The notes below the pieces were generated by a model. It made no database searches, had not been told where the DNA came from, and saw nothing but the letters and a program-made list of their open reading frames with translations. Shown here one piece after another: positions 1 to 9,310 of a stretch of DNA of 64,000 nucleotides (positions within the stretch are counted from its first letter, which is position 1; each line of letters starts with the position of its first letter). This DNA comes from Teredinibacter turnerae. Its GTDB lineage: Bacteria; Pseudomonadota; Gammaproteobacteria; Pseudomonadales; Cellvibrionaceae. The stretch is taken from assembly GCF_037935975.1 (NCBI RefSeq), contig NZ_CP149817.1, positions 4,836,001-4,900,000 of the forward strand, given 5' to 3'. The position numbers and the translations under genes were made by a program.

Positions 1-1139
1 AAGCATCTGCCTATGCGAAAACGCTGGTGGCAGAAAAAGGCATGACCTATGTACCGCCCTACGACGATCCCGATGTAATTGCAGGTCAGGGAACGGTTGC
101 GCTGGAACTGTTGCGCCAGTGGACAGGAAATATTGATGCCGTGTTTATACCGGTGGGCGGTGGTGGCTTGTGCGCTGGTATGGCGTCGTACATCAAATAC
201 GTGCGCCCGGACATCAAGGTTTTTGCCGTGGAAGCGGACGAGTCGGCCTGTCTGAAGGCCGCCATGGACGCCCAGCGGCGTGTGAAATTGCCGCAAGTGG
301 GCATTTTCGCCGATGGCGTGGCCGTCGCCCAAATTGGCAAGGAAACCTTCCGGGTGCTCCGCGAATGCATTGATGGTGTCATAACCGTCTCCACAGACGA
401 AATCTGCTCTGCAATCAAAGATATCTTCGAGGACACCCGCTCGATCGCCGAACCAGCAGGCGCACTGTCACTTGCCGGTCTTAAAAAATACATCGAGCAA
501 AACCAGTGTAGCGAGCATACTCTGGTGGCCGTAGACAGCGGCGCGAATACGAATTTTGACCGTTTGCGCTATATTTCCGAGCGCACCGAAATCGGCGAAA
601 AGCGAGAGGCCATTCTAGCGGTGACGATTCCGGAGAAGCCGGGTAGCTATCGCGGTTTTTGTCGCTTGCTCGGTAAACGCCTGATCACCGAGTTCAACTA
701 CCGTTTTGCCGATTCCACCGACGCGCACATTTTCGTCGGATTACAGGTTTCCGGAGAACAAAGCGACCACGATGAATTGATCGAAAACCTGCGCAGCAAA
801 GACTATAAAGTCGTCGACATGACTGACAACGAAGTCGCCAAGCTGCACATTCGCTACATGGTTGGCGGTCACGCACCACAGGTAGAGGACGAAATCGTTT
901 ATCGGTTTGAATTTCCGGAGCGACCGGGCGCGCTGTTAAACTTCCTTAATAAACTGGCTGGGCGCTGGAATATATCGCTGTTCCATTACCGCAACCACGG
1001 CTCAGCCAGTGGCCGGGTGCTGGTCGGCATGCAGGTGCCAAAAACAGAGCGGAAACAGCTGCGCGAGCTGTTGGATGATCTCGGCTACCCCTACTCTGAC
1101 GAAACCGAAAACGCGGCCTACAAATACTTTCTCAGTTAA
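1..1139 (+). CDS. ilvA: Threonine ammonia-lyase (threonine deaminase), 3' part
   Basis: Biosynthetic threonine deaminase: a PLP enzyme that turns L-threonine into 2-oxobutanoate, the committing step of isoleucine synthesis. The open frame runs in from base 3 with no start, so the N-terminus with the PLP-binding lysine lies outside the window. Visible parts are the glycine-rich PLP-phosphate loop (PVGGGGL, near base 150), the end of the catalytic domain (SGAN is here DSGAN, near base 535), and two C-terminal ACT-like regulatory domains. Each of these carries the typical EFNYRFAD and ISLFHYRNHG motifs, which bind isoleucine/valine in the E. coli enzyme. Two regulatory domains mean the long, feedback-inhibited IlvA rather than the short catabolic TdcB. 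A strong terminator follows directly. ilvD lies 18 kb away on the same strand. Confidence 0.97.
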   Translation, partial: ASAYAKTLVAEKGMTYVPPYDDPDVIAGQGTVALELLRQWTGNIDAVFIPVGGGGLCAGMASYIKYVRPDIKVFAVEADESACLKAAMDAQRRVKLPQVGIFADGVAVAQIGKETFRVLRECIDGVITVSTDEICSAIKDIFEDTRSIAEPAGALSLAGLKKYIEQNQCSEHTLVAVDSGANTNFDRLRYISERTEIGEKREAILAVTIPEKPGSYRGFCRLLGKRLITEFNYRFADSTDAHIFVGLQVSGEQSDHDELIENLRSKDYKVVDMTDNEVAKLHIRYMVGGHAPQVEDEIVYRFEFPERPGALLNFLNKLAGRWNISLFHYRNHGSASGRVLVGMQVPKTERKQLRELLDDLGYPYSDETENAAYKYFLS

Positions 1140-1169
1140 CGTATTTACTAGTTTTTTATTTTCTAAGAC

Positions 1170-1204
1170 AAAGGCGCTAAAGCTTTAATTTAGCGCCTTT
1201 TTGT
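1170..1204 (+). terminator. Rho-independent terminator of ilvA
   Basis: A perfect 12-bp stem (1170-1181 with 1189-1200) encloses a 7-nt loop. The right arm runs into a short T tract. It begins about 30 bases after the ilvA stop. The left arm starts with A residues, so it could also work on the other strand, but no minus-strand gene needs it. Confidence 0.9.
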
Positions 1205-1299
1205 CATCCAGCAGTCACTAAACCGGCATGTTAACGTCATATTGGCGCTCTACTCTCGCAGCCCGACATTGTCAGAATTTAATAACAATAGGGGGTTTT

Positions 1300-2604
1300 A
1301 TGCGTCACGGTATATTTCTCACTGCGGTACTTTCCGTACTCGCAATCTCACAGTTTAGCAACGCCGCTGCAGCGGCAAAATCACAGGCGGCGATCAACGA
1401 AGCCCGCCCGGTACCAACCCAGCTCGGCCCGCGTCCGTACTTTTTAGTTGAAGATATGGATGACTCCGAATTGAAGCAAAAGCTGCAGGGTTGCAGTGAC
1501 ATTCGCCCGCACAAAACCAGCTTCTCTATCGGCCATCGCGGCGCACCTCTGCAGTTTCCGGAGCACACCAAAGAATCCTACACCGCCGCCGCACGCATGG
1601 GCGCGGGTATTATCGAGTGCGATGTAACCTTCACCGAAGACAAAGAACTGGTATGCCGTCACTCGCAATGCGACCTGCACACCACCACCAACATCCTGGC
1701 GACCGATCTGGCCGATCAGTGCACGCAGCCGTTTGTGCCAGCGCAATACGATGAACAAGGCAATATGATTTCGCCAGCATCTGCAAAGTGCTGTACATCA
1801 GATATTACTCTGGCAGAGTTCAAAACGCTTAAAGGTAAAATGGATGCGGCCAACAATCGCGCTACCAACGTTGCGGATTATATGAACGCGACCGCCGACT
1901 GGCGTACCGACCTCTACGCCACGCGCGGCACCCTGATGACGCACAAGGAGAGTATTGCCCTGTTCACCAGTCTCGGCGTGAAGATGACCCCAGAACTGAA
2001 GTCACCAAGTGTTGCCATGCCGTTCAATGGATTCAGCCAGGAAGATTACGCGCAAAAGATGATCGATGAATACCGCGAGGCCCGCGTACCGGCCTCCCGC
2101 GTTTATCCACAATCCTTTAACTTGAGCGATGTTCAATACTGGATCGAACATACGCCTGCCTTCGGCCAGCAAGCGGCCTTCCTCGATGGTCGCGACAGCT
2201 CAAGCAGCTTCAACTTCCGCGATCCAGCCACCTGGGAGCCTTCCATGGCGGAACTGGCGGCACAAGGAGTGCAAATCATCGCTCCACCACTGTGGATGCT
2301 GGTCGATGTGGCCGACGGTAAAATTGTACCTTCGCTCTACGCCAACGAAGCCAAGGCTGCAGGTCTGGATATTATCGCCTGGACCTTCGAACGCTCCGGC
2401 CCTCTGGCAACTGGCGGTGGTTGGTACTATCAGTCCGTCAACGGGCAAAATACCGATAGCAGCAATCCACAGCCCGGCGTTATCAACAATGACGGCGACG
2501 CCTACGACCTGCTCGACGTGCTCGCTCGCGATATTGGCATACTCGGTATTTTTTCTGATTGGGCCGCACCCGTCACTTATTACGCTAATTGCATGGGCCT
2601 GTAA
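1300..2604 (+). CDS. Secreted glycerophosphodiester phosphodiesterase family protein
   Basis: 434-residue GDPD/GlpQ-type phosphodiesterase that should cleave glycerophosphodiesters to sn-glycerol 3-phosphate and an alcohol in the periplasm or outside the cell. The start at 1300 is chosen because an AGGGGG-like ribosome site sits just before it and the product then opens with a signal peptide ([17 protein letters not shown]..., cleavage near residue 25). An upstream in-frame start at 1228 would bury the signal. Catalytic motifs are visible: HRGAP at residues 79-83 followed by PEHT, then ECDV, and a second catalytic His in VCRHSQCDL. The product is longer than E. coli GlpQ (about 358), with insertions typical of the secreted fungal/bacterial branch. 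The next gene is a permease that might take up the product; that link is inference from position. Confidence 0.85.
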   Translation: MRHGIFLTAVLSVLAISQFSNAAAAAKSQAAINEARPVPTQLGPRPYFLVEDMDDSELKQKLQGCSDIRPHKTSFSIGHRGAPLQFPEHTKESYTAAARMGAGIIECDVTFTEDKELVCRHSQCDLHTTTNILATDLADQCTQPFVPAQYDEQGNMISPASAKCCTSDITLAEFKTLKGKMDAANNRATNVADYMNATADWRTDLYATRGTLMTHKESIALFTSLGVKMTPELKSPSVAMPFNGFSQEDYAQKMIDEYREARVPASRVYPQSFNLSDVQYWIEHTPAFGQQAAFLDGRDSSSSFNFRDPATWEPSMAELAAQGVQIIAPPLWMLVDVADGKIVPSLYANEAKAAGLDIIAWTFERSGPLATGGGWYYQSVNGQNTDSSNPQPGVINNDGDAYDLLDVLARDIGILGIFSDWAAPVTYYANCMGL

Positions 2605-2885
2605 ATGGGCCTCTGAGTCCATTCAGTTAACTATTCCCGCGTGGCTGCCTTCAGCCACGCCTCTCCCCTCTTAAGCCCTAACCCCCAACGCGAATATCAC
2701 GCCCCGCGCCCCATTTTTACATCACCAACCATGCCCGGTTGAGATACCGCAAAAACTCCCGCGCTGGCCAGGGGTTTGACCTTCATGACGGCGCAGAATT
2801 TGTTACTATCGCAGCACCTACTAGCCTGGTCACAGGCATTTGGACCTTACCGATAAAAACAGCATAACAATTAAAAGGTTTACCA

Positions 2886-4196
2886 ATGACTCAATCAACC
2901 ACCATGAAACACCCCTTGTTATGGGTGCCGTCCGGTTATTTCACCATGGCGCTCACCTACAACATGCTTACCGCTGCATCCGTTGTTATGTTCAGTAACC
3001 TCGGTATGGACAATGCTCGCGCGGCAGCCTACGCCAGCGCCCTCGGACTGGCGTACACCATTAAACCGCTGTTCGCAGCCTTTCTGGAAATGTACAAAAC
3101 CAAAAAATTCTTTGTGTTGTTGTCACAGCTGATACTGGGGATCGGCTTTGTTGGCATTGCACTGGTTATGAGTTTGCCCAGCTACATTACCATCATGATG
3201 GGTATGTTCTGGGTGCTCTCGTTTATCGGCTCCTCCCAGGACATCACCACCGATGGGGTTTACGTAACCTCGCTCGACGCCAAACAGCAGGCGCTTTACT
3301 GCGGTTGGCAAAGCCTGAGCTGGAACCTGGGCAAGTTGGCAATGATGAGCGTGATGGTTGTGCTTAGCGGTGTCTTCCATCAATACCTGTTTAACCACGA
3401 TCCGCACGTGTCCGGGCCCGAGTGGAGCAAATCCTGGCAAATCGTGTTTGGCATCATGGGCGTACTCATGCTTGCCATGGCGGCCTGGCACTGGCGAGTG
3501 ATGCCCGAAGGCTCGCGCGCGGAAAACACCCCAACCAGCCCGATGGAGGCAATGAAAACGCTGGCCGATGCCTTTGTGACGTTTTTCCAAAAGCGCGGCA
3601 TCTGGTTGATGATCGGCTTCGCGCTCTTGTTTCGTATCAGCTTCGGCTTTCTCAATGCGCCGTCCATGCTGTTTATGAAAGATACGTTCGACAACGGTGG
3701 CTTGTCTCTGACCAACCAGGAGTTCGGCATTATCTACGGCACCTTTGGGCTGTGTGCGCTCTTGATTGGTTCGCTTGTTGGCGGTGCCTATGTGGCGAAG
3801 AAAGGCCTGGAAAAAGCACTCTTCCCGCTGTGCTTCTGTGTCAACATACCTAATATTACCTTTTTGATTTTGGCGATCTACCAGCCACACAGTCATTTAC
3901 TGATCACCTTCGGTGTTGTCGTAGAGCAGTTTTTCTTCGGCATCGGCTCAGTGGGCTTTATGATCTACCTGATGCAACAGCTTGCGCCTGGCAAATACGC
4001 CACCACCCACTATGCGTTTGGTACTGCTTTAATGGGTTTATGCATGATGTTAACCGGTATGGTCAGTGGGGCGCTGCAACAACTGATGGGCTACATTGGC
4101 TACTTTGTGTTCGTGATGGCCGCGACCATCCCCTCATTTATTATTTGCTGGTTTGCCCCGTTTTACGTGAAGCACGACGATTCACCCAGCACCTGA
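2886..4196 (+). CDS. MFS permease, AmpG/PAT-like
   Basis: 436-residue, about 12-helix inner-membrane transporter of the major facilitator superfamily. The N-terminus, with a WVPSGYFTMALTYNML helix and a GSSQDITTDGVYVTSL loop, resembles the AmpG / acetyl-CoA-transporter (PAT) branch, where a similar conserved SxQDxxxDG loop follows helix 4. Hydrophobic segments are spaced through the protein and a long cytoplasmic loop sits near residues 210-235. The start is supported by AAAAGG eight bases upstream. It follows the glycerophosphodiesterase by 281 bases on the same strand, so uptake of a glycerophosphodiester or sugar product is possible. Substrate unknown. Confidence 0.8.
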   Translation: MTQSTTMKHPLLWVPSGYFTMALTYNMLTAASVVMFSNLGMDNARAAAYASALGLAYTIKPLFAAFLEMYKTKKFFVLLSQLILGIGFVGIALVMSLPSYITIMMGMFWVLSFIGSSQDITTDGVYVTSLDAKQQALYCGWQSLSWNLGKLAMMSVMVVLSGVFHQYLFNHDPHVSGPEWSKSWQIVFGIMGVLMLAMAAWHWRVMPEGSRAENTPTSPMEAMKTLADAFVTFFQKRGIWLMIGFALLFRISFGFLNAPSMLFMKDTFDNGGLSLTNQEFGIIYGTFGLCALLIGSLVGGAYVAKKGLEKALFPLCFCVNIPNITFLILAIYQPHSHLLITFGVVVEQFFFGIGSVGFMIYLMQQLAPGKYATTHYAFGTALMGLCMMLTGMVSGALQQLMGYIGYFVFVMAATIPSFIICWFAPFYVKHDDSPST

Positions 4197-4326
4197 CCCC
4201 TGCCCTGGCCCGGTATCTCGCCGGGCACTCCATTAAATTCATTTAAGTCACATACATACCGCAGGAACCGCTAGTACCCTGTCTTTGTCATAACTGCAAC
4301 TTTGAATGCAGAGCACGGCAGGGCGA

Positions 4327-5019
4327 ATGACACTAACGGAGTTCCTAACCAGGCGCGGCACTATCGCCGCCGCCGCTTCTATCGGTCTTCACAGCATTTT
4401 GTTATTGCTGCCCGAGGCCGCTGAACCCCCTGAAATCACACCAACTGAGCGAAAGACCTTCGCCGTTACATTGCGCAAAACTTCACCCGATACACCGCCC
4501 AAACCGCCCGCGAATGAGTTAGCCAGAGACGATTTGCCACTACCAGTGACCACTCCAGTAGCACACACAGAGACAAGCGACTCAAACTCTGCCACTCACA
4601 ATGAGCAGACCACTGAACAAAATCAGCGTCAGCAACAGTTATCCGCAACGCCCACTAAACCCCCGGCGACAGCCGTACCCCAAACCGACTCGAACTCCAC
4701 ACCCGCGCAGGAGTCCGAGCAGCCGAGTAACAGTCTGCGGGTATTCGACCCAAGGTTAAGAAGTCAATTTAAACGGGACACAGGCCCATCGCTCAGCGAG
4801 CAAATCGGTACCTTCAAGCGCAAGCACACTTATACCGATGTTTATGGCCGCACCGTGAGAAAAAACGGTCGCTACTGCTCCGTATACACACCGCCTAAAA
4901 GCCTTACCGAAACGGGGCTTTGGTCGCTGCCGTTCGTCTGCGATACGAGTCAGAATGAGGGAGAAAAAATAAAACGGGGAATTGCTGAAGCTTTGCGGGA
5001 CTACCGGCAGCAACCATAG
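4327..5019 (+). CDS. Proline-rich membrane-anchored protein of unknown function
   Basis: 230 residues. The start at 4327 is preferred over an in-frame ATG at 4306 because AGGG lies five bases before it. The N-terminus has a short cytoplasmic segment with arginines and then one hydrophobic helix (residues about 12-30). A Pro/Thr/Ser/Gln-rich stretch of about 110 residues follows, which looks like an extended periplasmic linker. A small C-terminal region contains YGRTVRKNGRYCSVY and a second Cys (FVCDTS), a possible disulphide. The layout resembles TonB-like or periplasm-spanning proteins, but no TonB C-terminal motif is seen. Not recognised; function not assigned. Confidence 0.7.
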   Translation: MTLTEFLTRRGTIAAAASIGLHSILLLLPEAAEPPEITPTERKTFAVTLRKTSPDTPPKPPANELARDDLPLPVTTPVAHTETSDSNSATHNEQTTEQNQRQQQLSATPTKPPATAVPQTDSNSTPAQESEQPSNSLRVFDPRLRSQFKRDTGPSLSEQIGTFKRKHTYTDVYGRTVRKNGRYCSVYTPPKSLTETGLWSLPFVCDTSQNEGEKIKRGIAEALRDYRQQP

Positions 5020-5033
5020 TGGTTACCACCGGT
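5003..5033. other. Nested inverted repeat over the stop codon at a convergent gene junction
   Basis: ACCGG/CCGGT (5003-5007, 5029-5033) encloses AACCA-TAG-TGGTT (5012-5024), whose loop is the stop codon of the plus-strand gene. It lies between two convergent genes 26 bases apart. No T tract follows on either strand, so its use as a terminator is only a guess. Confidence 0.35.
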
Positions 5034-5045
5034 AAAGAAGCGCGC

Positions 5046-6461
5046 TTAGCCCTTCATATTTTCAAGTTCCATACCTTTGGTTTCGTAGACAAACTTCGCC
5101 ACGAAGAAAATAGAGATCAATGCACCCAGGGTGTAAAGGCTGTACGCGAACGCGAGCCCCAATGAACCGAGTAGCATGGGGAATGTCCAGGACACCAGGA
5201 AGTTCGAGCCCCACTGTGCAAGGCCCGCAACGGCCAGGCCAGAGCCGCGAATCTGATTGGGGAACATCTCGCCCAGCAGCACCCACATAACAGGGCCCCA
5301 ACTGAAGTTAAAGAACATCACGTAGATGTTAGCGGAGATCAACGCAACCACGCCCATACCGTCGCCCAAAGACACCTCGCCAGCGGCGTTTTGACTTGCA
5401 GTGGTGAAGGCAAACGCTGTAATGCCAAGCGTGACAGTCATCCCGATTGAGCCGATCAACAAAATCGGTTTACGGCCAATTTTATCTACCAGCACCAACG
5501 CCAGTACCACCGCGCCAATACTCAAGGCGCCTGACACCACGTTGATCAGCAGCGCATCATTTTCGCCAAAACCAACCGCCTGCCACAACACGGCGCCGTA
5601 GTAAAACACCACATTGATACCCACCAGTTGTTGAAAGGTCGCCAGGCCAATGCCCACCCACACAATCGGGCGCAGCTTGCCAGAAGCTTTATCGATCAGG
5701 TCGCCCAGTTTGGGTCGGTGATGATCACCTTCGAGAGACGCATCAATATCATCGAGTTTCTTTTGTCCGGCAACGGTGCCGTAAAGACGTTGCAGAATGC
5801 CGAGGGCTTTTTCTTTGTGCTGCTTTACCACCAAAAAGCGTGGGCTTTCGGGAATGAGGAGAAGCGCAAACAGAAAGATAAACGCAGGGATAAGTTCTAT
5901 CCAGAACATCCAGCGCCAGGTTTCGAAGTCCATCCACAGCGGGTTCATCGCCGAACCAGACGCATCGGCCAGAAAATAATTACTCAGGAACGCCATAAAC
6001 AAACCGGTGATAATCGCCACCTGTTGTACTGTAGCCAACGCGCCGCGATAGCGCGCAGGCGCCACTTCCGCAATGTAAGCAGGCGCCATAACGGATGCCG
6101 CCCCCACGGCCAGACCGCCAATAACCCGGTAGACAATAAATTCACCCGAAGACCCGGCAACACCCGAACCCCAGGCGGAGACAATGAAGAAAATCGCCGC
6201 GATAATCAGCATAAAGCGACGGCCGTAGAGGTCAGCCAGGCGCCCGGCAAAGAACGCACCGACCGCACACCCCAGAAGCATTGACGCGACGTTGAAACCG
6301 CTGGCTACGTCGTCCGAGTTGAACGCGGCTTTCAGACCGTCTACGGTGCCATTAATAACACCGCTATCGAAGCCGAAGAGGAACCCACCAATGGTGGCGA
6401 CACCGCTGATAAGAATGATAAAAGCAAAGTTTTCGGTGTTACCCGAAGTGGCTTGATTCAT
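5046..6461 (-). CDS. Sugar porter (MFS, XylE/GalP/GlcP-type) sugar:H+ symporter
   Basis: 471-residue, 12-helix monosaccharide transporter of the sugar-porter family (TC 2.A.1.1). Family motifs are all present: GFDSGVINGT in helix 1, GRLADLYGRR between helices 2 and 3, PESPRFL at the end of helix 6, QQLVGINVVFYYG in helix 7, and WGPVMWVLLGEMFPNQIRG in helix 10. The QQxxGxN and WGPxxW residues form the sugar site in XylE. Substrate is probably a hexose or pentose and cannot be fixed from sequence. The gene stands alone: no regulator or sugar kinase is adjacent. Confidence 0.93.
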   Translation of the reverse strand: MNQATSGNTENFAFIILISGVATIGGFLFGFDSGVINGTVDGLKAAFNSDDVASGFNVASMLLGCAVGAFFAGRLADLYGRRFMLIIAAIFFIVSAWGSGVAGSSGEFIVYRVIGGLAVGAASVMAPAYIAEVAPARYRGALATVQQVAIITGLFMAFLSNYFLADASGSAMNPLWMDFETWRWMFWIELIPAFIFLFALLLIPESPRFLVVKQHKEKALGILQRLYGTVAGQKKLDDIDASLEGDHHRPKLGDLIDKASGKLRPIVWVGIGLATFQQLVGINVVFYYGAVLWQAVGFGENDALLINVVSGALSIGAVVLALVLVDKIGRKPILLIGSIGMTVTLGITAFAFTTASQNAAGEVSLGDGMGVVALISANIYVMFFNFSWGPVMWVLLGEMFPNQIRGSGLAVAGLAQWGSNFLVSWTFPMLLGSLGLAFAYSLYTLGALISIFFVAKFVYETKGMELENMKG

Positions 6462-6808
6462 GGGAATGACCCCGTTATTTTGAGTTTATAGTTGTTGTGG
6501 TAATCCAGGCGGACAAGTACCGCCGGAGACATTATGCAGCGGTCGAAATGAGGGCTGGGAGCCGGAGGATGTGCGATGACAAAATGCGTCTGATCGGCCC
6601 CGGCAAGCGTAGCCTACAAGCGATAAGATCAGATCATTGGCAATTGCAGAATAGCCCCCAGAAACCACACTTTTCTGCTGCTTTATAGTTATATATACAG
6701 ACGCCAAGTCTACACCGAACACCCACCTTCGTAGTAGTCCAAAAAACTCTAAGACGGACTTAAAACGGGATAAACCGTAACTTGATAATCTATCCCGCCG
6801 CGAACTGG
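6462..6808. other. Intergenic region upstream of the sugar porter
   Basis: 347 bases between two minus-strand genes. It holds the promoter region of the sugar porter, though no convincing -35/-10 pair could be picked, and a weak hairpin after the MscS gene (listed separately). Short open frames here on both strands have no ribosome site or protein-like composition. Confidence 0.5.
6760..6797 (-). terminator. Possible terminator after the MscS gene
   Basis: CGGGATA (6766-6772) pairs with TATCCCG (6791-6797) across an 18-nt loop. On the minus strand the stem is followed by GTTTTAAG. The large loop makes this a weak candidate. Confidence 0.35.
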
Positions 6809-8512
6809 TTAATCTTTGCTCTGCTGGTAGATGTGAACATCCCGCTGGGGGAAGGGAATGCTAATGCCCTCCCGGTCGAACCGCATTTTCACCTCGCGAG
6901 TCACTTCCCAATAGACGTCCCAATAATGTTCGGTTTTGGCCCAGGGACGCACGATAAAATCCACCGATGATTCGCCCAGCGCATTGAGCTTGATCATCGG
7001 CTCGGGGCTCTGTAGTACCTTCTCGTTCTCTTCAACAATATCGGCGAGAATCCGTTCCGCGTGCTCCACGTCGTCGCTATACCCTATGCCAAACGTCATA
7101 TCCACGCGTCGCACTTTTTGTGCCGTCACGTTTTTTATTACATCCCCCCAGATCTTGCTGTTGGGGATAATTAACGTCTGGTTATCGAAAGTTAGCACCG
7201 TGGTAGACACAATATTCATGCTGCGCACCTTGCCAAACACCCCTGCAGCTTCCACAAAATCGTCCACGTCGTAAGGCCGGTACACCAGGATCATGACTCC
7301 CGCAGCAAAATTACCCAGGGTGTCCTGCAACGCAAAACCAATCACAAAACCCACCACACCCAAACCTGCTAACACGGGCCCGAGCGAAACACCGACCTGC
7401 GCCAATGCCACCAGCAAACCCAGCAGCATAATCAGTCGCGCCGTCATCGAGGTGAGCATATCCTGCATCAACACCGACAGGTTGACTGATCCTGATGTCA
7501 GGCTGCGCAAAAGCACCCGACTTACCAGCGTAGCGATACCGTGAAAAACCAGCAGAATGCCGAGAAAGACACCGGCTTTGATAGAAAAGTTAGCGAGCGT
7601 GGTCCCCACGGATTGTTTTACCGAAATCCACCAATCGTAAAACAGACCGCTCAGTACATTTGAGCCAATTAAATCCGCGCTGATTTCTCCGGTGGTACGC
7701 AACAGCAATTGACGATAGCGACTGACATCCAGTTCCAATTTTTCGGCGATATCGATAATCAACAATAAACTGCGGGTATCTGACTCCTGTTTTTCGGTCG
7801 CCAGCCGCTGCTTTTCCAAAACCTCGGCATCGTCTTTTTTAATCGACAGCAGCGCCTTCGCTTCGTTGAGGCGCTCCGTGTTGAGGCGAATCTGGCCGGA
7901 TAAACTGTCGGCCCGCAAGGGCACTTCGCTCATCAAAAATCGACGCGACGGTGCGGCGCTAAATTCGAGCTGCTCAATCACAGCAACATATTCCGACAGC
8001 AGCCGAAACCCCATATCGAGCAGGCGATTGTCGAATATATAGCTGCGCAAACCATCGGCCATGGCCGTATCACGCTCAATACTGTTTTCGTTGTAACGGC
8101 TAAGGTAGGTGCGAATATCAGCACGCAACGAGCGCCCGGTATTCAGCATTTCTTCGTTGAAGTCGCCAAGCAGATGATCCGGCGTGCCGCCCCCATTTTT
8201 ATAATCCCCGACCAGGCTGGTAAATTCCCGCAGCTCTTTGATCAGGCTGTCGTAGGTATCCAGTCGCTGCAGCAGGATAGATTCGCTGGTTTCGCCCGAG
8301 GATTTTTTATAGGCCGCATCCAGTGCTTCCAGCTTGGCCTTGTTTGACTCTACCCGCTCCGCCGCTGCCAGAATGCGCAGTTCTTCTTCGCTGTAATTCG
8401 GCTCCAGTGAGGTCGTCGGCGGATTTTCAGATTGCGCATACACGCATAAACAGACAAATACACAGAGCATCGGCAATGCTCTGACCAGTCGGCGCAGGCG
8501 GGGGAACAACAT
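6809..8512 (-). CDS. Mechanosensitive ion channel, MscS family, with long periplasmic N-terminal domain
   Basis: 567-residue MscS-type channel that opens under membrane tension to release solutes on osmotic downshock. A signal peptide (residues 1-26) is followed by a charged, helical periplasmic domain of about 270 residues with coiled-coil character. Transmembrane helices follow from about residue 305. The conserved pore and beta-domain signature is clear: GFALQDTLGNFAAGVMIL, then RPYDVDDFV, TFDNQTLIIPNS and the C-terminal alpha/beta region. The long N-terminal part places it with the larger MscS-like channels rather than with E. coli MscS (286 residues). AAGGA precedes the ATG. It is a single-gene unit. 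Confidence 0.93.
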   Translation of the reverse strand: MLFPRLRRLVRALPMLCVFVCLCVYAQSENPPTTSLEPNYSEEELRILAAAERVESNKAKLEALDAAYKKSSGETSESILLQRLDTYDSLIKELREFTSLVGDYKNGGGTPDHLLGDFNEEMLNTGRSLRADIRTYLSRYNENSIERDTAMADGLRSYIFDNRLLDMGFRLLSEYVAVIEQLEFSAAPSRRFLMSEVPLRADSLSGQIRLNTERLNEAKALLSIKKDDAEVLEKQRLATEKQESDTRSLLLIIDIAEKLELDVSRYRQLLLRTTGEISADLIGSNVLSGLFYDWWISVKQSVGTTLANFSIKAGVFLGILLVFHGIATLVSRVLLRSLTSGSVNLSVLMQDMLTSMTARLIMLLGLLVALAQVGVSLGPVLAGLGVVGFVIGFALQDTLGNFAAGVMILVYRPYDVDDFVEAAGVFGKVRSMNIVSTTVLTFDNQTLIIPNSKIWGDVIKNVTAQKVRRVDMTFGIGYSDDVEHAERILADIVEENEKVLQSPEPMIKLNALGESSVDFIVRPWAKTEHYWDVYWEVTREVKMRFDREGISIPFPQRDVHIYQQSKD

Positions 8513-8571
8513 GGAAAATCCTTACACAACAGGGAAGCAATTCAAGTGTCGCGCATTATAGGGTGTGTGAG

Positions 8572-8598
8572 GAGAGAAACCGTTTACAATCGTAAACG
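8572..8598 (-). terminator. Hairpin after the NadD-like gene, possible terminator
   Basis: A 7-bp perfect stem (8581-8587 with 8592-8598) has a 4-nt loop. On the minus strand it is followed by GGTTTCTCTC, a weak U tract. It lies 20 bases after the stop of the adenylyltransferase gene. Confidence 0.5.
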
Positions 8599-8616
8599 CT
8601 AAAACATTGGAGTGTG

Positions 8617-9171
8617 CTATTTGTGACTGGGGTCCGCTAAACACGCACGCAACAGACGCGCAACGTCAGGCGGGCACTGTGCCGGAGACGGAAAAATACC
8701 GCGCTCGGCCTGAGCGCGAATATCACTGCTGCGCACAGGAATACGCTCCGCTGCGGGCCACAAACACCAGCGCTTGAGAATTTCGTCACCGCGATAAAAT
8801 TTTTGCCAGGTACGGGTGGCCGCGTTGTCTGGCCCTACAATAAAAGCAATTTTGCCGTTTGGAAACTGACGTTCAGTTTCCGCAAGGACATCGTAGGTGT
8901 ACACCGGCCGCGTCGGGTCACCTTGCGCCTCAGCCAGCGATTCTTCTATGTCAAACAACGCGACCCGCTCATCGGCCATGTTTTCCACCAGTGCCGCTAC
9001 CATTTGCAAGCGCCAGTGGTAAGGCAGCATATTTTTACCAAACGCATGGCGGTACGACGGTACCAAGAGGACGCGATCAAACTCAGCCAGTGCTTGCGTC
9101 ACCACATCCGCATGTCCGTTGTGCGGTGGATTAAACGCAGACCCGAGTACACCAATTGAAGCTGCAGCCAT
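8617..9171 (-). CDS. NadD-like nicotinate/nicotinamide-nucleotide adenylyltransferase
   Basis: 184-residue nucleotidyltransferase of the HIGH superfamily. The ATP-binding motif reads GSAFNPPHNGH near residues 10-20 (family GxFxPxHxGH). The second motif, VRSSDIRAQ near residue 150, matches the ISSTxIR signature. FIVGPDNA is the middle nucleotide-binding segment. It should transfer AMP from ATP to nicotinate or nicotinamide mononucleotide to make (deamido-)NAD. The usual gammaproteobacterial NadD is longer (about 210-220 residues) and sits by rlmH/proA, so this may be a second copy or a divergent paralogue. The neighbours (MscS channel, pflB) give no functional hint. Confidence 0.82.
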   Translation of the reverse strand: MAAASIGVLGSAFNPPHNGHADVVTQALAEFDRVLLVPSYRHAFGKNMLPYHWRLQMVAALVENMADERVALFDIEESLAEAQGDPTRPVYTYDVLAETERQFPNGKIAFIVGPDNAATRTWQKFYRGDEILKRWCLWPAAERIPVRSSDIRAQAERGIFPSPAQCPPDVARLLRACLADPSHK

Positions 9172-9231
9172 ATCTCATACACGCTCGCCAGTGAATACAG
9201 CCACCTATGCTACCAGATGCCGCCCCAACAA

Positions 9232-9262
9232 AAGAAAAGGGGAAGCTAATGGCTTCCCCTTC
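9232..9262 (-). terminator. Rho-independent terminator of pflB
   Basis: An 8-bp perfect stem (9239-9246 with 9252-9259), extended by flanking A/T pairs, is followed on the minus strand by TTTTCTTTTG. It lies about 50 bases after the pflB stop. Confidence 0.88.
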
Positions 9263-9310
9263 AGGTTTGTTGTTGTGATGTTATTGTGCTTGTGTGCGTT
9301 AAACGAGCGC

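Noticed and set aside
2776-2809. Promoter before the MFS permease (TTGACC and TACTAT)
   Set aside because: The spacer is 22 bases, too long for a sigma-70 promoter.
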